DNA from: a virus
Strand: one strand, 5' to 3'
IMG/VR virus record: IMGVR_UViG_3300032011_000156
Location: 1 to 21,953 of that record
DNA: 21,953 nt
A program made the position numbers and the translations under genes. The notes beneath the pieces were generated by a model, which ran no database searches, was not told the origin of the DNA, and saw nothing but the letters and a program-made list of their open reading frames with translations. Positions within the stretch are counted from its first letter, which is position 1. Each line of letters opens with the position of its first letter. This document shows positions 5,063 to 14,345 of this stretch, piece by piece.

Positions 5063-7209
5063 TAGCTTAACCCCGCTCCAGTGATGTAGCAGGTATCAGC
5101 AGCTGTAAACAGTAAAGTAGCTACACCTCTTCCAGCCAAAGTTCTATTAGTATTAGTAGCATCAGCTGCATAGTACATGTTTGTACCCTTAGCAATGGCT
5201 AAATTATTACCACTGTTATTTACGATAGTTATAGCGTCTCCAGAGGCAAATACAGAATCAGGTACTGTTAATGTCTGACTAGCGTCTCCTGGAGTAAATT
5301 TAATATGCTTACCAGCATCACCAACGACTAATGTGTAACTAGTAGTTTTAGCGTTTTCAGGTATCTTCCTTACATCACCTTTACTATCCTCTAGCGTACC
5401 TACAACAAGTGTAGCCGCAGCATAACCTGTACCAGAGACGTCTACTGTTGTAGTTGGTGCTGCTTGATTTAATTCAAACAGTTTCCACTTACCACTATCG
5501 TTAGCATCTCTAAACAGTCCAGTATAGACATCTTGAGATCCAGTAGCATCATATAGGCCATAGAAACCAATATCTACAGTGTTTGAACTATTGTTATTCT
5601 TAGCTAGTGAGATTAGTGGATCTTCAACTGTTAAGTTAGTTGTATCAATAGTAGTTGTAGTACCGTTAACAGTTAGATTACCAGCAATAGTAACATCATT
5701 TAAACCTGTGAGATCTTTACTAGCATCTACAATAACTGCTTTACTAGCGCTTACTGTTCCTGCAGTTATACCGTCTACAAGATTTAATTCAGCTGCAGTA
5801 GATGTCACTGCTGTTGCACCTAATGTCAATTGTCCATCAGGTACGACTAATCCAGCAGCACCTGCTAAAATTAAATCATCTGCTGAAGTGTCCCACAACA
5901 TGTAAGCACTAGCAGTATCTCCAAAGAATTTAACGTCATAACCAGTGTCATCAACACCAACTGTTACCGTTGCGTCAATCTGTGTTGCCCCATCAATATC
6001 TACAGAAGTAATAAATGTAGGACTAGTTAATGTAGGACTGTCTGTTGGTGCATACCTTGTTTCAGGGTTGTTAGCATGATAACTCTGCCAAGTCCAAGCA
6101 CTAGCTGAAGCATCACCACTAGTATACTTAAGTTTAACAGTAATACCTGTACTGAAAGTAGGCATCGGGCTAGGAGTACCAGAGATGGTCCAAATACCGT
6201 TAGCCGCTGCAATATACTTCCAAGTTATAGTATTGTCTGTAATAGAACTACCTGTACCAGTAGGTCCACCTGATCCTGCAGATGTACCTGCTACTGTACA
6301 TAAATATAGTTTACCACTATCATTAGTTCTCTGATCATTTATTTTATAAGCTGTACCGCCTGCCCAAGCAGCTGAAAGTATCTTAACTGGTAAGTCATCA
6401 GTCTCTGTTATTTCAAAGATATCATCTGCTGTTGGTGAATCAGAACCACCAAACAATGCTTGTAGTTCTGCTGCTCCTGCAATAATAGTATAAGGTAGTA
6501 CACTAGACACAGCAGAAGAAGCTGAGTTAGCAGTTACCACAGCTGCATTAGCAGTCGTTACAGCACCGTTAGCAGTTGTTACCGCTCCATTAGCAGTTGT
6601 TACTGCTCCATTAGCTGTAGTAACAGCATTACCTGCTGTAGTGTTAGCAGTCGCAACTTGTGCTACTGCATAAGGAATACCTTGAGGTTTAAGTGGTCTT
6701 GCAGTAAAGTCAGCATCATCTTCATTACCTGCTGTATCTGTACCGTCACCATCTTTAATCCACCTCTTAACATCATCTGCAGCATCATCTGCCGTAGCTT
6801 TAGCAGCATCAGCGGTAGTATTAGCGGCTGTAGCACTAGTATTTGCTGTATCTACACTATCTTCTGCTTCCTGTGTTACATATAAGTTTTGAGTGAAGTT
6901 ATCATTTAAGTCTGAAGAACGAATAGCGGAACCTGGGTAGAAGGTTCCAACTAGTGCGTCACTGGCTGTATCCCTGTAGACACGAATAGTATCTGCGGAT
7001 ACAGGAGCATCATTTAATGTAAGTCTGGTGGCATTAGTCCAAGTGTATTGACCTGGACTTGCACCTGTGGCTGTACCTTCAACTAGTTCAGTTACAACAC
7101 CTGCTGAAGTAGTTTTACGTACTTTAATGTCTGACTGTTTAATATATGGGAAGGTGAAATCTTTAATTTTACTGGTGGAACTCGTATAATCCGTATAGGA
7201 GGCTGCCAT
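5062..7209 (-). CDS. Tail fibre protein, T7 gp17-type N-terminus
   Basis: The 715-residue protein begins with a T7-type fibre attachment domain (about residues 1-125): YTDYTSSTSKIKDFTFPYI, then alternating strands ending in an RSSDLNDNFTQNLYVTQEAEDS motif that leads into a coiled coil. Residues 105-240 are Ala/Thr/Asn heptads, including perfect GAVTTAN repeats at about 193-227, which would form the trimeric stalk. The C-terminal half contains modules I recall from other cyanophage structural proteins (AAELNLVDGIT, NLTVNGTTTTIDTTNLTVEDP, DIGFYGLYD, GLFRDANDSGKWKLF). The N-terminus should bind the gp11/gp12 tail, and the C-terminus probably contributes to host contact. It starts 5 nt after the gp16-like stop and overlaps the glycine-rich gene by TAATG. 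Confidence 0.92.
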   Translation of the reverse strand: MAASYTDYTSSTSKIKDFTFPYIKQSDIKVRKTTSAGVVTELVEGTATGASPGQYTWTNATRLTLNDAPVSADTIRVYRDTASDALVGTFYPGSAIRSSDLNDNFTQNLYVTQEAEDSVDTANTSATAANTTADAAKATADDAADDVKRWIKDGDGTDTAGNEDDADFTARPLKPQGIPYAVAQVATANTTAGNAVTTANGAVTTANGAVTTANGAVTTANAAVVTANSASSAVSSVLPYTIIAGAAELQALFGGSDSPTADDIFEITETDDLPVKILSAAWAGGTAYKINDQRTNDSGKLYLCTVAGTSAGSGGPTGTGSSITDNTITWKYIAAANGIWTISGTPSPMPTFSTGITVKLKYTSGDASASAWTWQSYHANNPETRYAPTDSPTLTSPTFITSVDIDGATQIDATVTVGVDDTGYDVKFFGDTASAYMLWDTSADDLILAGAAGLVVPDGQLTLGATAVTSTAAELNLVDGITAGTVSASKAVIVDASKDLTGLNDVTIAGNLTVNGTTTTIDTTNLTVEDPLISLAKNNNSSNTVDIGFYGLYDATGSQDVYTGLFRDANDSGKWKLFELNQAAPTTTVDVSGTGYAAATLVVGTLEDSKGDVRKIPENAKTTSYTLVVGDAGKHIKFTPGDASQTLTVPDSVFASGDAITIVNNSGNNLAIAKGTNMYYAADATNTNRTLAGRGVATLLFTAADTCYITGAGLS
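6527..6631 (-). repeat. Five tandem 21-bp repeats in the fibre stalk
   Basis: On the plus strand five consecutive 21-base units begin TTAGCAGT or TTAGCTGT, at 6527, 6548, 6569, 6590 and 6611. The third and fourth units differ by one base. Each encodes one heptad of the GAVTTAN type on the minus strand, and flanking codons continue the pattern less perfectly. The repeat is in frame, so gain or loss of a unit would change stalk length by seven residues without disrupting the reading frame. Confidence 0.85.
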
Positions 7210-7214
7210 GATTT

Positions 7215-10200
7215 CTATTTACTAAGTTTTAAAAGTTCTTGTATTTGATTTTGTGTTTGACTAGCAGCCTCAAGGTTGCCAGACTCTATTTGTTTTTTCT
7301 TGTATTTCTCTAGCAATCCTGTAGGTCTGTAATACCTGTTATCCTGTTCAAGTGCTAACCAAGCATTCTTAAAGGCAATATCGTGTACTCTATCTAACTC
7401 TTGGTGTATGAATGAACTACTAATTGGATACTCCTTTTGACTCATTTGACCACGTGCATCTACATATTTCTGTGTAAACTTACCTTTTCTATCCATCTCC
7501 ATTATACGTTCTATCTGTTCTTTAAGGCCACCATACTGTGCTACATAGTTGTTTATAAAGAACCTATCACTTGCAGTTAACGGTGCTTTCGTATATTTAT
7601 TCATACGATACTTATTCAAGTTATTCCATCCACTAGCAAGTAACCATTCTCTCCATGGTTCCATACCACCGTTAGATTTAAAGTAAGGTAAGAATGCATT
7701 AACTGTAGATGTCCAAGGGTCATGATAGTTTATAGGTTCACCAGTATATACATCTAGTTGATCCTTTAACTCTTCATTACCTCTAAAGAAGAATCTACTG
7801 TTGTTTTTAATATATTCACGGAAGTCATTATCCACATCTTTAAGTTGTGGTGTAACTACATTATTAAGTACATTACGTGCGCCTGACCAATAGAAAGGTA
7901 CTAGTGGGTCTGTCCAACCAGCAATGAACCGTTGAGTAGTAGTGGGGTCTCCGTTAATTAAACCAACAAGAGGTCTTAAACCACTAAGGAATGTTTGATT
8001 AGTAACATTCATTGTGATAGCATACCTGAGCTTGTTAAGTATATCTTCAGTAGCTGCTTCGTCTACTCTAGTAGAATAGTAAATAGTATCTGCTGTTAAT
8101 GAAAGAATTTGTTGGTAAGGTTCTAAACCTCTATAACTGTACCACTTTCCTCCAAGTCTAATACTATTAGGTTTCCACCCCATTCTTAACATATCTTGTT
8201 TTTCATGGTAATCGTGGGGACCATTACCTGTTAGGTTACCGTTGAATGCCATCAAACCTGCACCCATTACAACAGCACCACCCATCACTTGACGACCACG
8301 GTACTCATTCTTAAGTGCCATGAATGCTTCTTCACTGACTTCATTGATACCGTGTAGTTTAAGCGCTTCTTCTATTTCTAATGGGTGTTTAGCGTTAAAC
8401 ACTTTACGTGCTTTACCCATAGCCATACCTAAGCCACTCATTGGATTATACGACCATGCCATAGCTAAGCCGTTAATACCTGTTCTAGGGAACATAAACA
8501 GTGGTTTAAGTGCTGGTACATGTTTAATCAGATCATCTATCTTCTTAACGATAGGTTGATCTAAGTTTAAAGAAATCTCACTTGCAGCATGTTTAGCTGC
8601 TGTATCTGTTAGTAGTCCAGTTTCATCAAATGATTGACTGTATAGATGTCTTTGAAGATCATCAAAGTCTATAGGATTAATAACACCATTAGTCTTACCT
8701 AATAGTTCATCATAAGCTTTAGCTCGTGCCATACCACTAGCCATCATGGAGTTCGTAAACCCGTCAATAGCATGTAGTGCATTGATACCCCACCTGTTTA
8801 TAGGTAGGTTGTTGTACCAAGAAGCAGCTTGAGCCATCTTAAGGAAGAAGAGGTTACCATATCTACCTTCAGCTTCCCATATATCTGCCATACTTTCCAG
8901 TGCTTCAAAGTTATCAGTTTGTGCAAACTTAACATCTGCTCTACCTCTAATCAATGTCTTCTCTGGATTCTTTACTGCATAATCCCATTCTTTAGCCATG
9001 TGTTGCATAGCACGTTGGAAGTTCTCAACGACACCACCATAGGTATACAGTGCTCTTTTGATTGTAGCAGCACTACTAGTGACACTACCTGTACGTGCAA
9101 GTTCACCTACACCTTCAAATGCGGAACCAGCCAACATTGAAATAGGTTTACCTATAGTCATAGCTGAGTTACCAGCAAAGGCACGGATAGGTGCTAAACC
9201 ATTAAGTAGACTGTTATAACGTATACCATGTAAACCTTGTGCAAATAGACTAGGTGTACTTGGATCCATGTCTACAAATAACTTAGTCCAACTAACGTTC
9301 TTTTCAGCCCACCTATTCAACTTAATGATGTCATCTACATTACCATCTGTAATATCGAATGCCTTTACAAATGGTTTAAGTAGTTCAGGGTTTTCACTGT
9401 TAATCTGTTTTAGTGTATTAGTCAGTTCGTCAGTTTGAGTATGTATTTTAGCATAGTCATCTTCAAACTTCTCTAAAAGATCTACTAGTTTCTGAGTAAC
9501 GTTAGGACTAGGATCCTTAACCATATCTAAGAGTTGACCTTGGTAACCCCAAAGATACCTATTAGCTCGTGTCTCCTTAGCAACAACTGCAAGGTTATCA
9601 ATTAGTAGTTCTTGTTGACGACGACTATCTAGTACACCATCTAAAACTTGTGCAGCTCTAGATGCGTCTGTTACGTTATCTGCTGCTTGTTGTGTAGCGA
9701 GTGCTGAAGCTCTGATCTTCTGTGGATCGTAGAGGTTATTAAAGACTTCTCTGAATGCCAGAGAGTATGTAATAAACTCTTCGTCACCTAGGAACTCTTG
9801 ACCTAAAGTAACTTTAGACTTAAGTACATTCATTGCTTCTGCTAAAGACTCAGTATCTAGATTATATATCTCTAGTACTTTATGGTCTACAGCAGCCTTA
9901 AGATCTTCAGGTGTAGCTTTCCACTTTCCTTCAATCAACCATTCAACACTTTCAGAAGGTGACATAGCAGCCACTAATTCTTCTAAGAAGTCACCACGTT
10001 CTGAACCTGACATACCACTTACTAGTTTCCTCAAACCAGAGGTAGGCAGAGCGGCTCTGGCTCGTCCATTAGTGGTGTTCATGTCATTCAGTATCCTATG
10101 ATGATCTACCATAGCTCCTAGGGTATCTGCGGGACCATTTCCAGATTGGGCACGTGCTTGTGCTTCTGCAGGATCATGGATAATTGGATCGTATTCACCT

Positions 10201-11450
10201 TGATTAGTCTGTACTCTTTCTGTAGCTTCAGTTAGTAAACCATTCTCTCTTGCTTTAGCTGCTTCATCTAGGTTCTTAGTAAGTGGATCGAATGCCATCT
10301 CATCAACTTCAACCTTAGCTCGTTCTGCAACTAGTTCAGCTAACCGTAGTTCTTCTGCTTCACCTAGTTCATCGAGTAGGCCTAGTTGTTCAATTTGATC
10401 ATCAATCTCTTTAATAGCAGGACTTACTGTCTCTTGTGTAATTTGATCAGCATTCCTAATTAAACCTTCAACAGCTTCTTCTGTCTGTGGTATTGCTACA
10501 AGTCCAGGATCCCATTCAACCATAGAACCTGGTGCAACTTGACCACTGTGTAGCTCACTTCTATTCAAGTCAAAGTTATGTAACCATGACTGTTTATCAA
10601 TAAATCTATCTGCATGTCTGTTCTTCAGGATAGTCCTCAATGAGAAAGCACCTTGTACTAATTCAACAGCACCAGCCATACCTAAGTTTTCCATTAGGTT
10701 ATACCACCTTCTTTCGTCGGGACCAGCACCTTCTCTTGTAGCCCAAGGTAGACTCCAACCAAAAGTATCATTCAATGCCTTAGCTGCGTTCTCATCATCA
10801 GCAGACGTAGAGGATGCAACAATACCTGTGTCAAGACCTAGACGTGCTGCAATAGCACCTGTGGTTTTAACAGCAGCAGGTAGTCCCATTGCCCAAGGTG
10901 AGTTAGCAAGTGCAGGTAAGACAACTTGTGGTGCCATTATAGAAGGTAACACAACACCAGATAGTTTCCTTACTGTGTGTGATACAGCATTATCTGATTG
11001 AGGGTTCTTATCGTGCCAGAAGTCTTTAATTGGATCGGTGATACCACCAGTAATTAAAGACGCTGCACCCAAACCTGTATCAACTAAACCTTGTGTAACA
11101 GGCATAGTTGCTTCTTTAACACCTTCTAGACCAGAGAACGGTGTCTCATATCCAGTGATACCAGTGTTAAGTAGGTTTGCATTCTTCCGTTCTTCAGCCA
11201 TATTGATTAAGTCTTCTTCAGTCAATCCTTGACTTTCTACCCACTGTAGAAAGTTAGGATCATCTGATATAAGACTTGCAGCTCTAGGTATCTTTAAAGC
11301 TTCTTCAGCTGCTTCTGATGCACCAGGTACAAAGTCAGGACCAGCTTTATCTACTTCTGAAGGTGTATGTAGGGATAGTTCTTCATCCCTCCGCATCTCA
11401 TCTTCTACTGCTAGTTCATCAATAGCTGCTTGAAATGGTGTATATGTCAT
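7215..11450 (-). CDS. Internal virion protein D, T7 gp16-like (DNA ejection)
   Basis: The 1411-residue length and the position between the gp15-like and fibre genes fit T7 gp16 (1318 residues), an inner-core protein ejected into the cell that forms the trans-envelope DNA conduit. Residues 300-700 are acidic and helical with many Glu/Asp/Leu heptads. Hydrophobic Gly/Ala-rich stretches occur at about 160-205 and 1050-1070 (MGGAVVMGAGLMAF). I do not see the lytic transglycosylase signature that T7 gp16 carries at its N-terminus; a lysozyme-like domain sits in the preceding protein instead. The ATG overlaps the gp15-like stop (ATGA), with an AGAGGTAGG ribosome site inside that gene. Identity rests on synteny and size. 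Confidence 0.85.
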   Translation of the reverse strand: MTYTPFQAAIDELAVEDEMRRDEELSLHTPSEVDKAGPDFVPGASEAAEEALKIPRAASLISDDPNFLQWVESQGLTEEDLINMAEERKNANLLNTGITGYETPFSGLEGVKEATMPVTQGLVDTGLGAASLITGGITDPIKDFWHDKNPQSDNAVSHTVRKLSGVVLPSIMAPQVVLPALANSPWAMGLPAAVKTTGAIAARLGLDTGIVASSTSADDENAAKALNDTFGWSLPWATREGAGPDERRWYNLMENLGMAGAVELVQGAFSLRTILKNRHADRFIDKQSWLHNFDLNRSELHSGQVAPGSMVEWDPGLVAIPQTEEAVEGLIRNADQITQETVSPAIKEIDDQIEQLGLLDELGEAEELRLAELVAERAKVEVDEMAFDPLTKNLDEAAKARENGLLTEATERVQTNQGEYDPIIHDPAEAQARAQSGNGPADTLGAMVDHHRILNDMNTTNGRARAALPTSGLRKLVSGMSGSERGDFLEELVAAMSPSESVEWLIEGKWKATPEDLKAAVDHKVLEIYNLDTESLAEAMNVLKSKVTLGQEFLGDEEFITYSLAFREVFNNLYDPQKIRASALATQQAADNVTDASRAAQVLDGVLDSRRQQELLIDNLAVVAKETRANRYLWGYQGQLLDMVKDPSPNVTQKLVDLLEKFEDDYAKIHTQTDELTNTLKQINSENPELLKPFVKAFDITDGNVDDIIKLNRWAEKNVSWTKLFVDMDPSTPSLFAQGLHGIRYNSLLNGLAPIRAFAGNSAMTIGKPISMLAGSAFEGVGELARTGSVTSSAATIKRALYTYGGVVENFQRAMQHMAKEWDYAVKNPEKTLIRGRADVKFAQTDNFEALESMADIWEAEGRYGNLFFLKMAQAASWYNNLPINRWGINALHAIDGFTNSMMASGMARAKAYDELLGKTNGVINPIDFDDLQRHLYSQSFDETGLLTDTAAKHAASEISLNLDQPIVKKIDDLIKHVPALKPLFMFPRTGINGLAMAWSYNPMSGLGMAMGKARKVFNAKHPLEIEEALKLHGINEVSEEAFMALKNEYRGRQVMGGAVVMGAGLMAFNGNLTGNGPHDYHEKQDMLRMGWKPNSIRLGGKWYSYRGLEPYQQILSLTADTIYYSTRVDEAATEDILNKLRYAITMNVTNQTFLSGLRPLVGLINGDPTTTQRFIAGWTDPLVPFYWSGARNVLNNVVTPQLKDVDNDFREYIKNNSRFFFRGNEELKDQLDVYTGEPINYHDPWTSTVNAFLPYFKSNGGMEPWREWLLASGWNNLNKYRMNKYTKAPLTASDRFFINNYVAQYGGLKEQIERIMEMDRKGKFTQKYVDARGQMSQKEYPISSSFIHQELDRVHDIAFKNAWLALEQDNRYYRPTGLLEKYKKKQIESGNLEAASQTQNQIQELLKLSK

Positions 11451-14335
11451 ATCACCCTACCTCTTTGTGATTTAAGTTGTGGGTTACTAGGCATATATGG
11501 GTACCCAGGTGCTTGACTCCTCATACGTTTATGTGCTTCTAACATTTGAATAAATCTATCCCATGTTTCTCCAGCTGCATTGCCACTTGCATATTGATCT
11601 TGATAGGTTTTATTATGTGAACCAGCTGGTAAACCACGCCATTGACCTGCTAATTTATTAGCGAAAGTACTTGTAGGTAATTGACCGTTCATCCAAGCTT
11701 TATACCCACTTCCGTTAATCAGTAGAATGGCTAGTCTCTCTTGGTTCTCTTTATTAAAGAGGTCTGTATAAGGATCCAAAGGGGGATCAAGCGCTCTTGC
11801 TCTATCAAATAAGTATCCCGGCATCTGCTGGTAAGCGCCCATAGCTCCAGATCCTGCAGAATTCATAGCTACTCTATGTGCTTCAGCTATTGTCATCTGG
11901 TCAAGTCCTGGTGTAGCACCTACTGTATTTAATACATTATAACCACCAACAGCTTCTACACTCTGAATAAAGTTTAGAATATCAGCATAAGTTCCACTAG
12001 CACCTAGATTACGCCAAGCACCAGATGGTGCATCTTGAGGTATCATTCCTGGTGTATGACTAGCTGGCATAACACCTTTTGCATATCCATATGGTTTACC
12101 ACTTCCAAGCCAATCTTTCGTTTGAGTCTGGACACCACTAGTACCATCTATGAAACTTCGTATATGTGCTCCAGCACGATTTATCTCTTCGGTAGTTGTA
12201 ATTACTGACTCTGGTATTGTTATGTTTGGGTATAGCACTTTTATTTGGTTCCTAAATAGTTCAGTTAGTGGCATATTATGCTTCTTAGCTACCTCTACTA
12301 AGTAAGGCATCTGAGTAGCATATCCTAGGATCTCTTGTTGAGTTACTGCTCCACCACTCTTAGTCCATGCTGCAGCGAATGTATCGATCCTGGCCCGATC
12401 ACTACTCGTACCGAAAAATAATTTATCAGTTCTATTATTGTCAACAAGTTCTTTATTCCTTAGGTTTCGTTTTACCTCGTTATGTGTAAGAGGGTCTACT
12501 GTTCCATCAGGTCTAGTGAATTCCCAGAGCCCAGGACTTTTTTTATTTTCTTGTAAAGTACCAAACAAGGCTGTTGCAGCTTTACTTTCTTGTACATTTT
12601 TATCAGCCTCCTGTACAAGCCTCACCATTGATTCTTGTGGATTATTTTGATATTCTAGATTATCCCTATATAACCTATGTATCTCAGTTTCTAACAAGTA
12701 CTGGTAATGACTGATAGCACCGTCTGAATAAAGCCCACCTGATTCTAATTCAGTCAGTGGTACACCACCAGTTTTTTCTCTGGCAAGGATATCAGTAGAA
12801 GCCTTTGCTCTAGATTTCGTTAAAGCGTCAAGACCTGGCATCTTTAACTTCTTCTCAAGTTTTCTTGTATCAGCTTGTGGAAGTATCTTGGCTTCACTAA
12901 GCATACTCTCAATATCACTTCGTTGAGATTTCGGGAGCTGATGCCATATTCCTGATTCAGTTAGGTCTTTTTCAATTTGTCCTGCCATAGCAGCACTAGG
13001 CTCTTCAGCAAGTTTAATGGCAACTTGTTGCGTCAGCTGTCTACCACTTAACGCAATCGCTTGCTCCTCTCTTTTAAGAATCTGGTGTGAGTAATTTATT
13101 GCAACGTTCTTAATATGTTTTAATTTATTGGTGATGTCATTTTCTACACCACCAGATGCTTTCGGTAGTCCTAACTTGGGGTTAAGAGATGTTCTTCTAA
13201 GCATAGTGTAGATTGCTTCGATATCATCGTCCTGCATACGTCCATCACGTGCAAGCAATAACCATGTAGCAGCCATCTCTTCGTGTGCAGCAGTTCTATC
13301 ACCATTGTTAGCTATTATTCTATCAGTGTATATTTTTTCTAAGTTCGCTTGATTTGGTGTGTTTGCGAATAGAACATCCCACGTTCCCAGTTGCCTGTTG
13401 TCTTCAATTTTTCGAGCTCTTTTATCTTGACGAGAATGGAAGAGCTTGTACAGTTGATCCTTTATTTTCTTTTCTTGTGGTGCTATCTGACTATACTTGA
13501 TATAGGCAGGCATACCCCACAAGTAATCTTCACCAAAAGTTTCATTACGACTAGCAGTTACAGTACCGTCCACTTTTTGTTGGTACGTATCGAGATCGTT
13601 AATAAACTGACCTTCCTCACTATACCATTGAAGCATCGTTTGATGCAGCTGGTCCATGCCATTCGTGGCAGCTACTTCATTAGAAACTCTTGTGTACGCA
13701 CCTGTACCATCTTCTAACAGTCTTACAATATCATCGTCTGTAATCACATGACCCTTCCCAGTCGCCACACCTCTTATCGTATTGAGGTGGGCTTCAAGAG
13801 CTACTTCATCATTACGTAAGGCTGCATATGTGGTACGCCAATCGTTTAATTCTGCAGACGTTGCATCTAACTTATACATCGTTTCCTGGGCAGCTTCACC
13901 GGCAGCCTTATCTAGTCCTGCCTGGTGTGCTTGTACAGCCCCTACAATCTGAGGTACAGCTTTAGCTAGTGCTGGTCCTAACTTCTCTAAAAGATTTTTA
14001 TCTGGTGGTCTACTTGCATTTTGCTTGTATTCAATCTGTGCAGACTGAACTCTATTATCTAGTTCTTTTTGTTCAGCCTTCGCTATCCTTGCTTTGTTTT
14101 TCTCAGAGAAGCGGTAGTTCTCTTTTATGTTATCTAGTGTAACTTTATCGGCGTGTAGCTTGCTTTCTAACCATGCTCGACTCCGTTCTTTATCAGCCTT
14201 AGCTACGGCTTCGATACTGGCTACTTTTTGTTTACCTTGTTCTTGAATACGATTCAGTACTTTAGCTACTGGTATTTCAACTTGGTATGCTTTGAAACCC
14301 CGTGGGGCACTTTCTGCGTACAGTTTACTTGTCAT
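11447..14335 (-). CDS. Internal virion protein, T7 gp15-like, with C-terminal lysozyme-like domain
   Basis: Starting at ATG 14335 the product has 962 residues, longer than T7 gp15 (747). Residues 1-720 are mostly helical and charged, as expected for an inner-core ejection protein. From about residue 780 the sequence resembles a lysozyme/GH104-type muramidase: IQSVEAVGGYN with candidate catalytic Glu794, then an MTIAEA turn, a GAMGAYQQMPGYLF segment like the AGRYQ signature, and NKENQERLAILLI. The fold would cut peptidoglycan locally during DNA entry. A GTG at 14362 would add nine residues, but its spacing to AGG is too short; the ATG has GGA upstream and follows the gp14-like TAA. The stop overlaps the gp16-like ATG. 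Enzyme assignment is from motif recall. Confidence 0.87.
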   Translation of the reverse strand: MTSKLYAESAPRGFKAYQVEIPVAKVLNRIQEQGKQKVASIEAVAKADKERSRAWLESKLHADKVTLDNIKENYRFSEKNKARIAKAEQKELDNRVQSAQIEYKQNASRPPDKNLLEKLGPALAKAVPQIVGAVQAHQAGLDKAAGEAAQETMYKLDATSAELNDWRTTYAALRNDEVALEAHLNTIRGVATGKGHVITDDDIVRLLEDGTGAYTRVSNEVAATNGMDQLHQTMLQWYSEEGQFINDLDTYQQKVDGTVTASRNETFGEDYLWGMPAYIKYSQIAPQEKKIKDQLYKLFHSRQDKRARKIEDNRQLGTWDVLFANTPNQANLEKIYTDRIIANNGDRTAAHEEMAATWLLLARDGRMQDDDIEAIYTMLRRTSLNPKLGLPKASGGVENDITNKLKHIKNVAINYSHQILKREEQAIALSGRQLTQQVAIKLAEEPSAAMAGQIEKDLTESGIWHQLPKSQRSDIESMLSEAKILPQADTRKLEKKLKMPGLDALTKSRAKASTDILAREKTGGVPLTELESGGLYSDGAISHYQYLLETEIHRLYRDNLEYQNNPQESMVRLVQEADKNVQESKAATALFGTLQENKKSPGLWEFTRPDGTVDPLTHNEVKRNLRNKELVDNNRTDKLFFGTSSDRARIDTFAAAWTKSGGAVTQQEILGYATQMPYLVEVAKKHNMPLTELFRNQIKVLYPNITIPESVITTTEEINRAGAHIRSFIDGTSGVQTQTKDWLGSGKPYGYAKGVMPASHTPGMIPQDAPSGAWRNLGASGTYADILNFIQSVEAVGGYNVLNTVGATPGLDQMTIAEAHRVAMNSAGSGAMGAYQQMPGYLFDRARALDPPLDPYTDLFNKENQERLAILLINGSGYKAWMNGQLPTSTFANKLAGQWRGLPAGSHNKTYQDQYASGNAAGETWDRFIQMLEAHKRMRSQAPGYPYMPSNPQLKSQRGRVI

Positions 14336-14345
14336 TGTTTTAATT

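Noticed and set aside
5579-5905. Plus-strand open frame of about 108 codons opposite the fibre gene
   Set aside because: It is antisense to a well-supported gene with repetitive codons, has no ribosome site and no recognisable product. The same applies to the other plus-strand frames opposite the tail and core genes.
6527-6631. CRISPR-like array
   Set aside because: The 21-bp units are contiguous with no spacers and encode coiled-coil heptads in frame.
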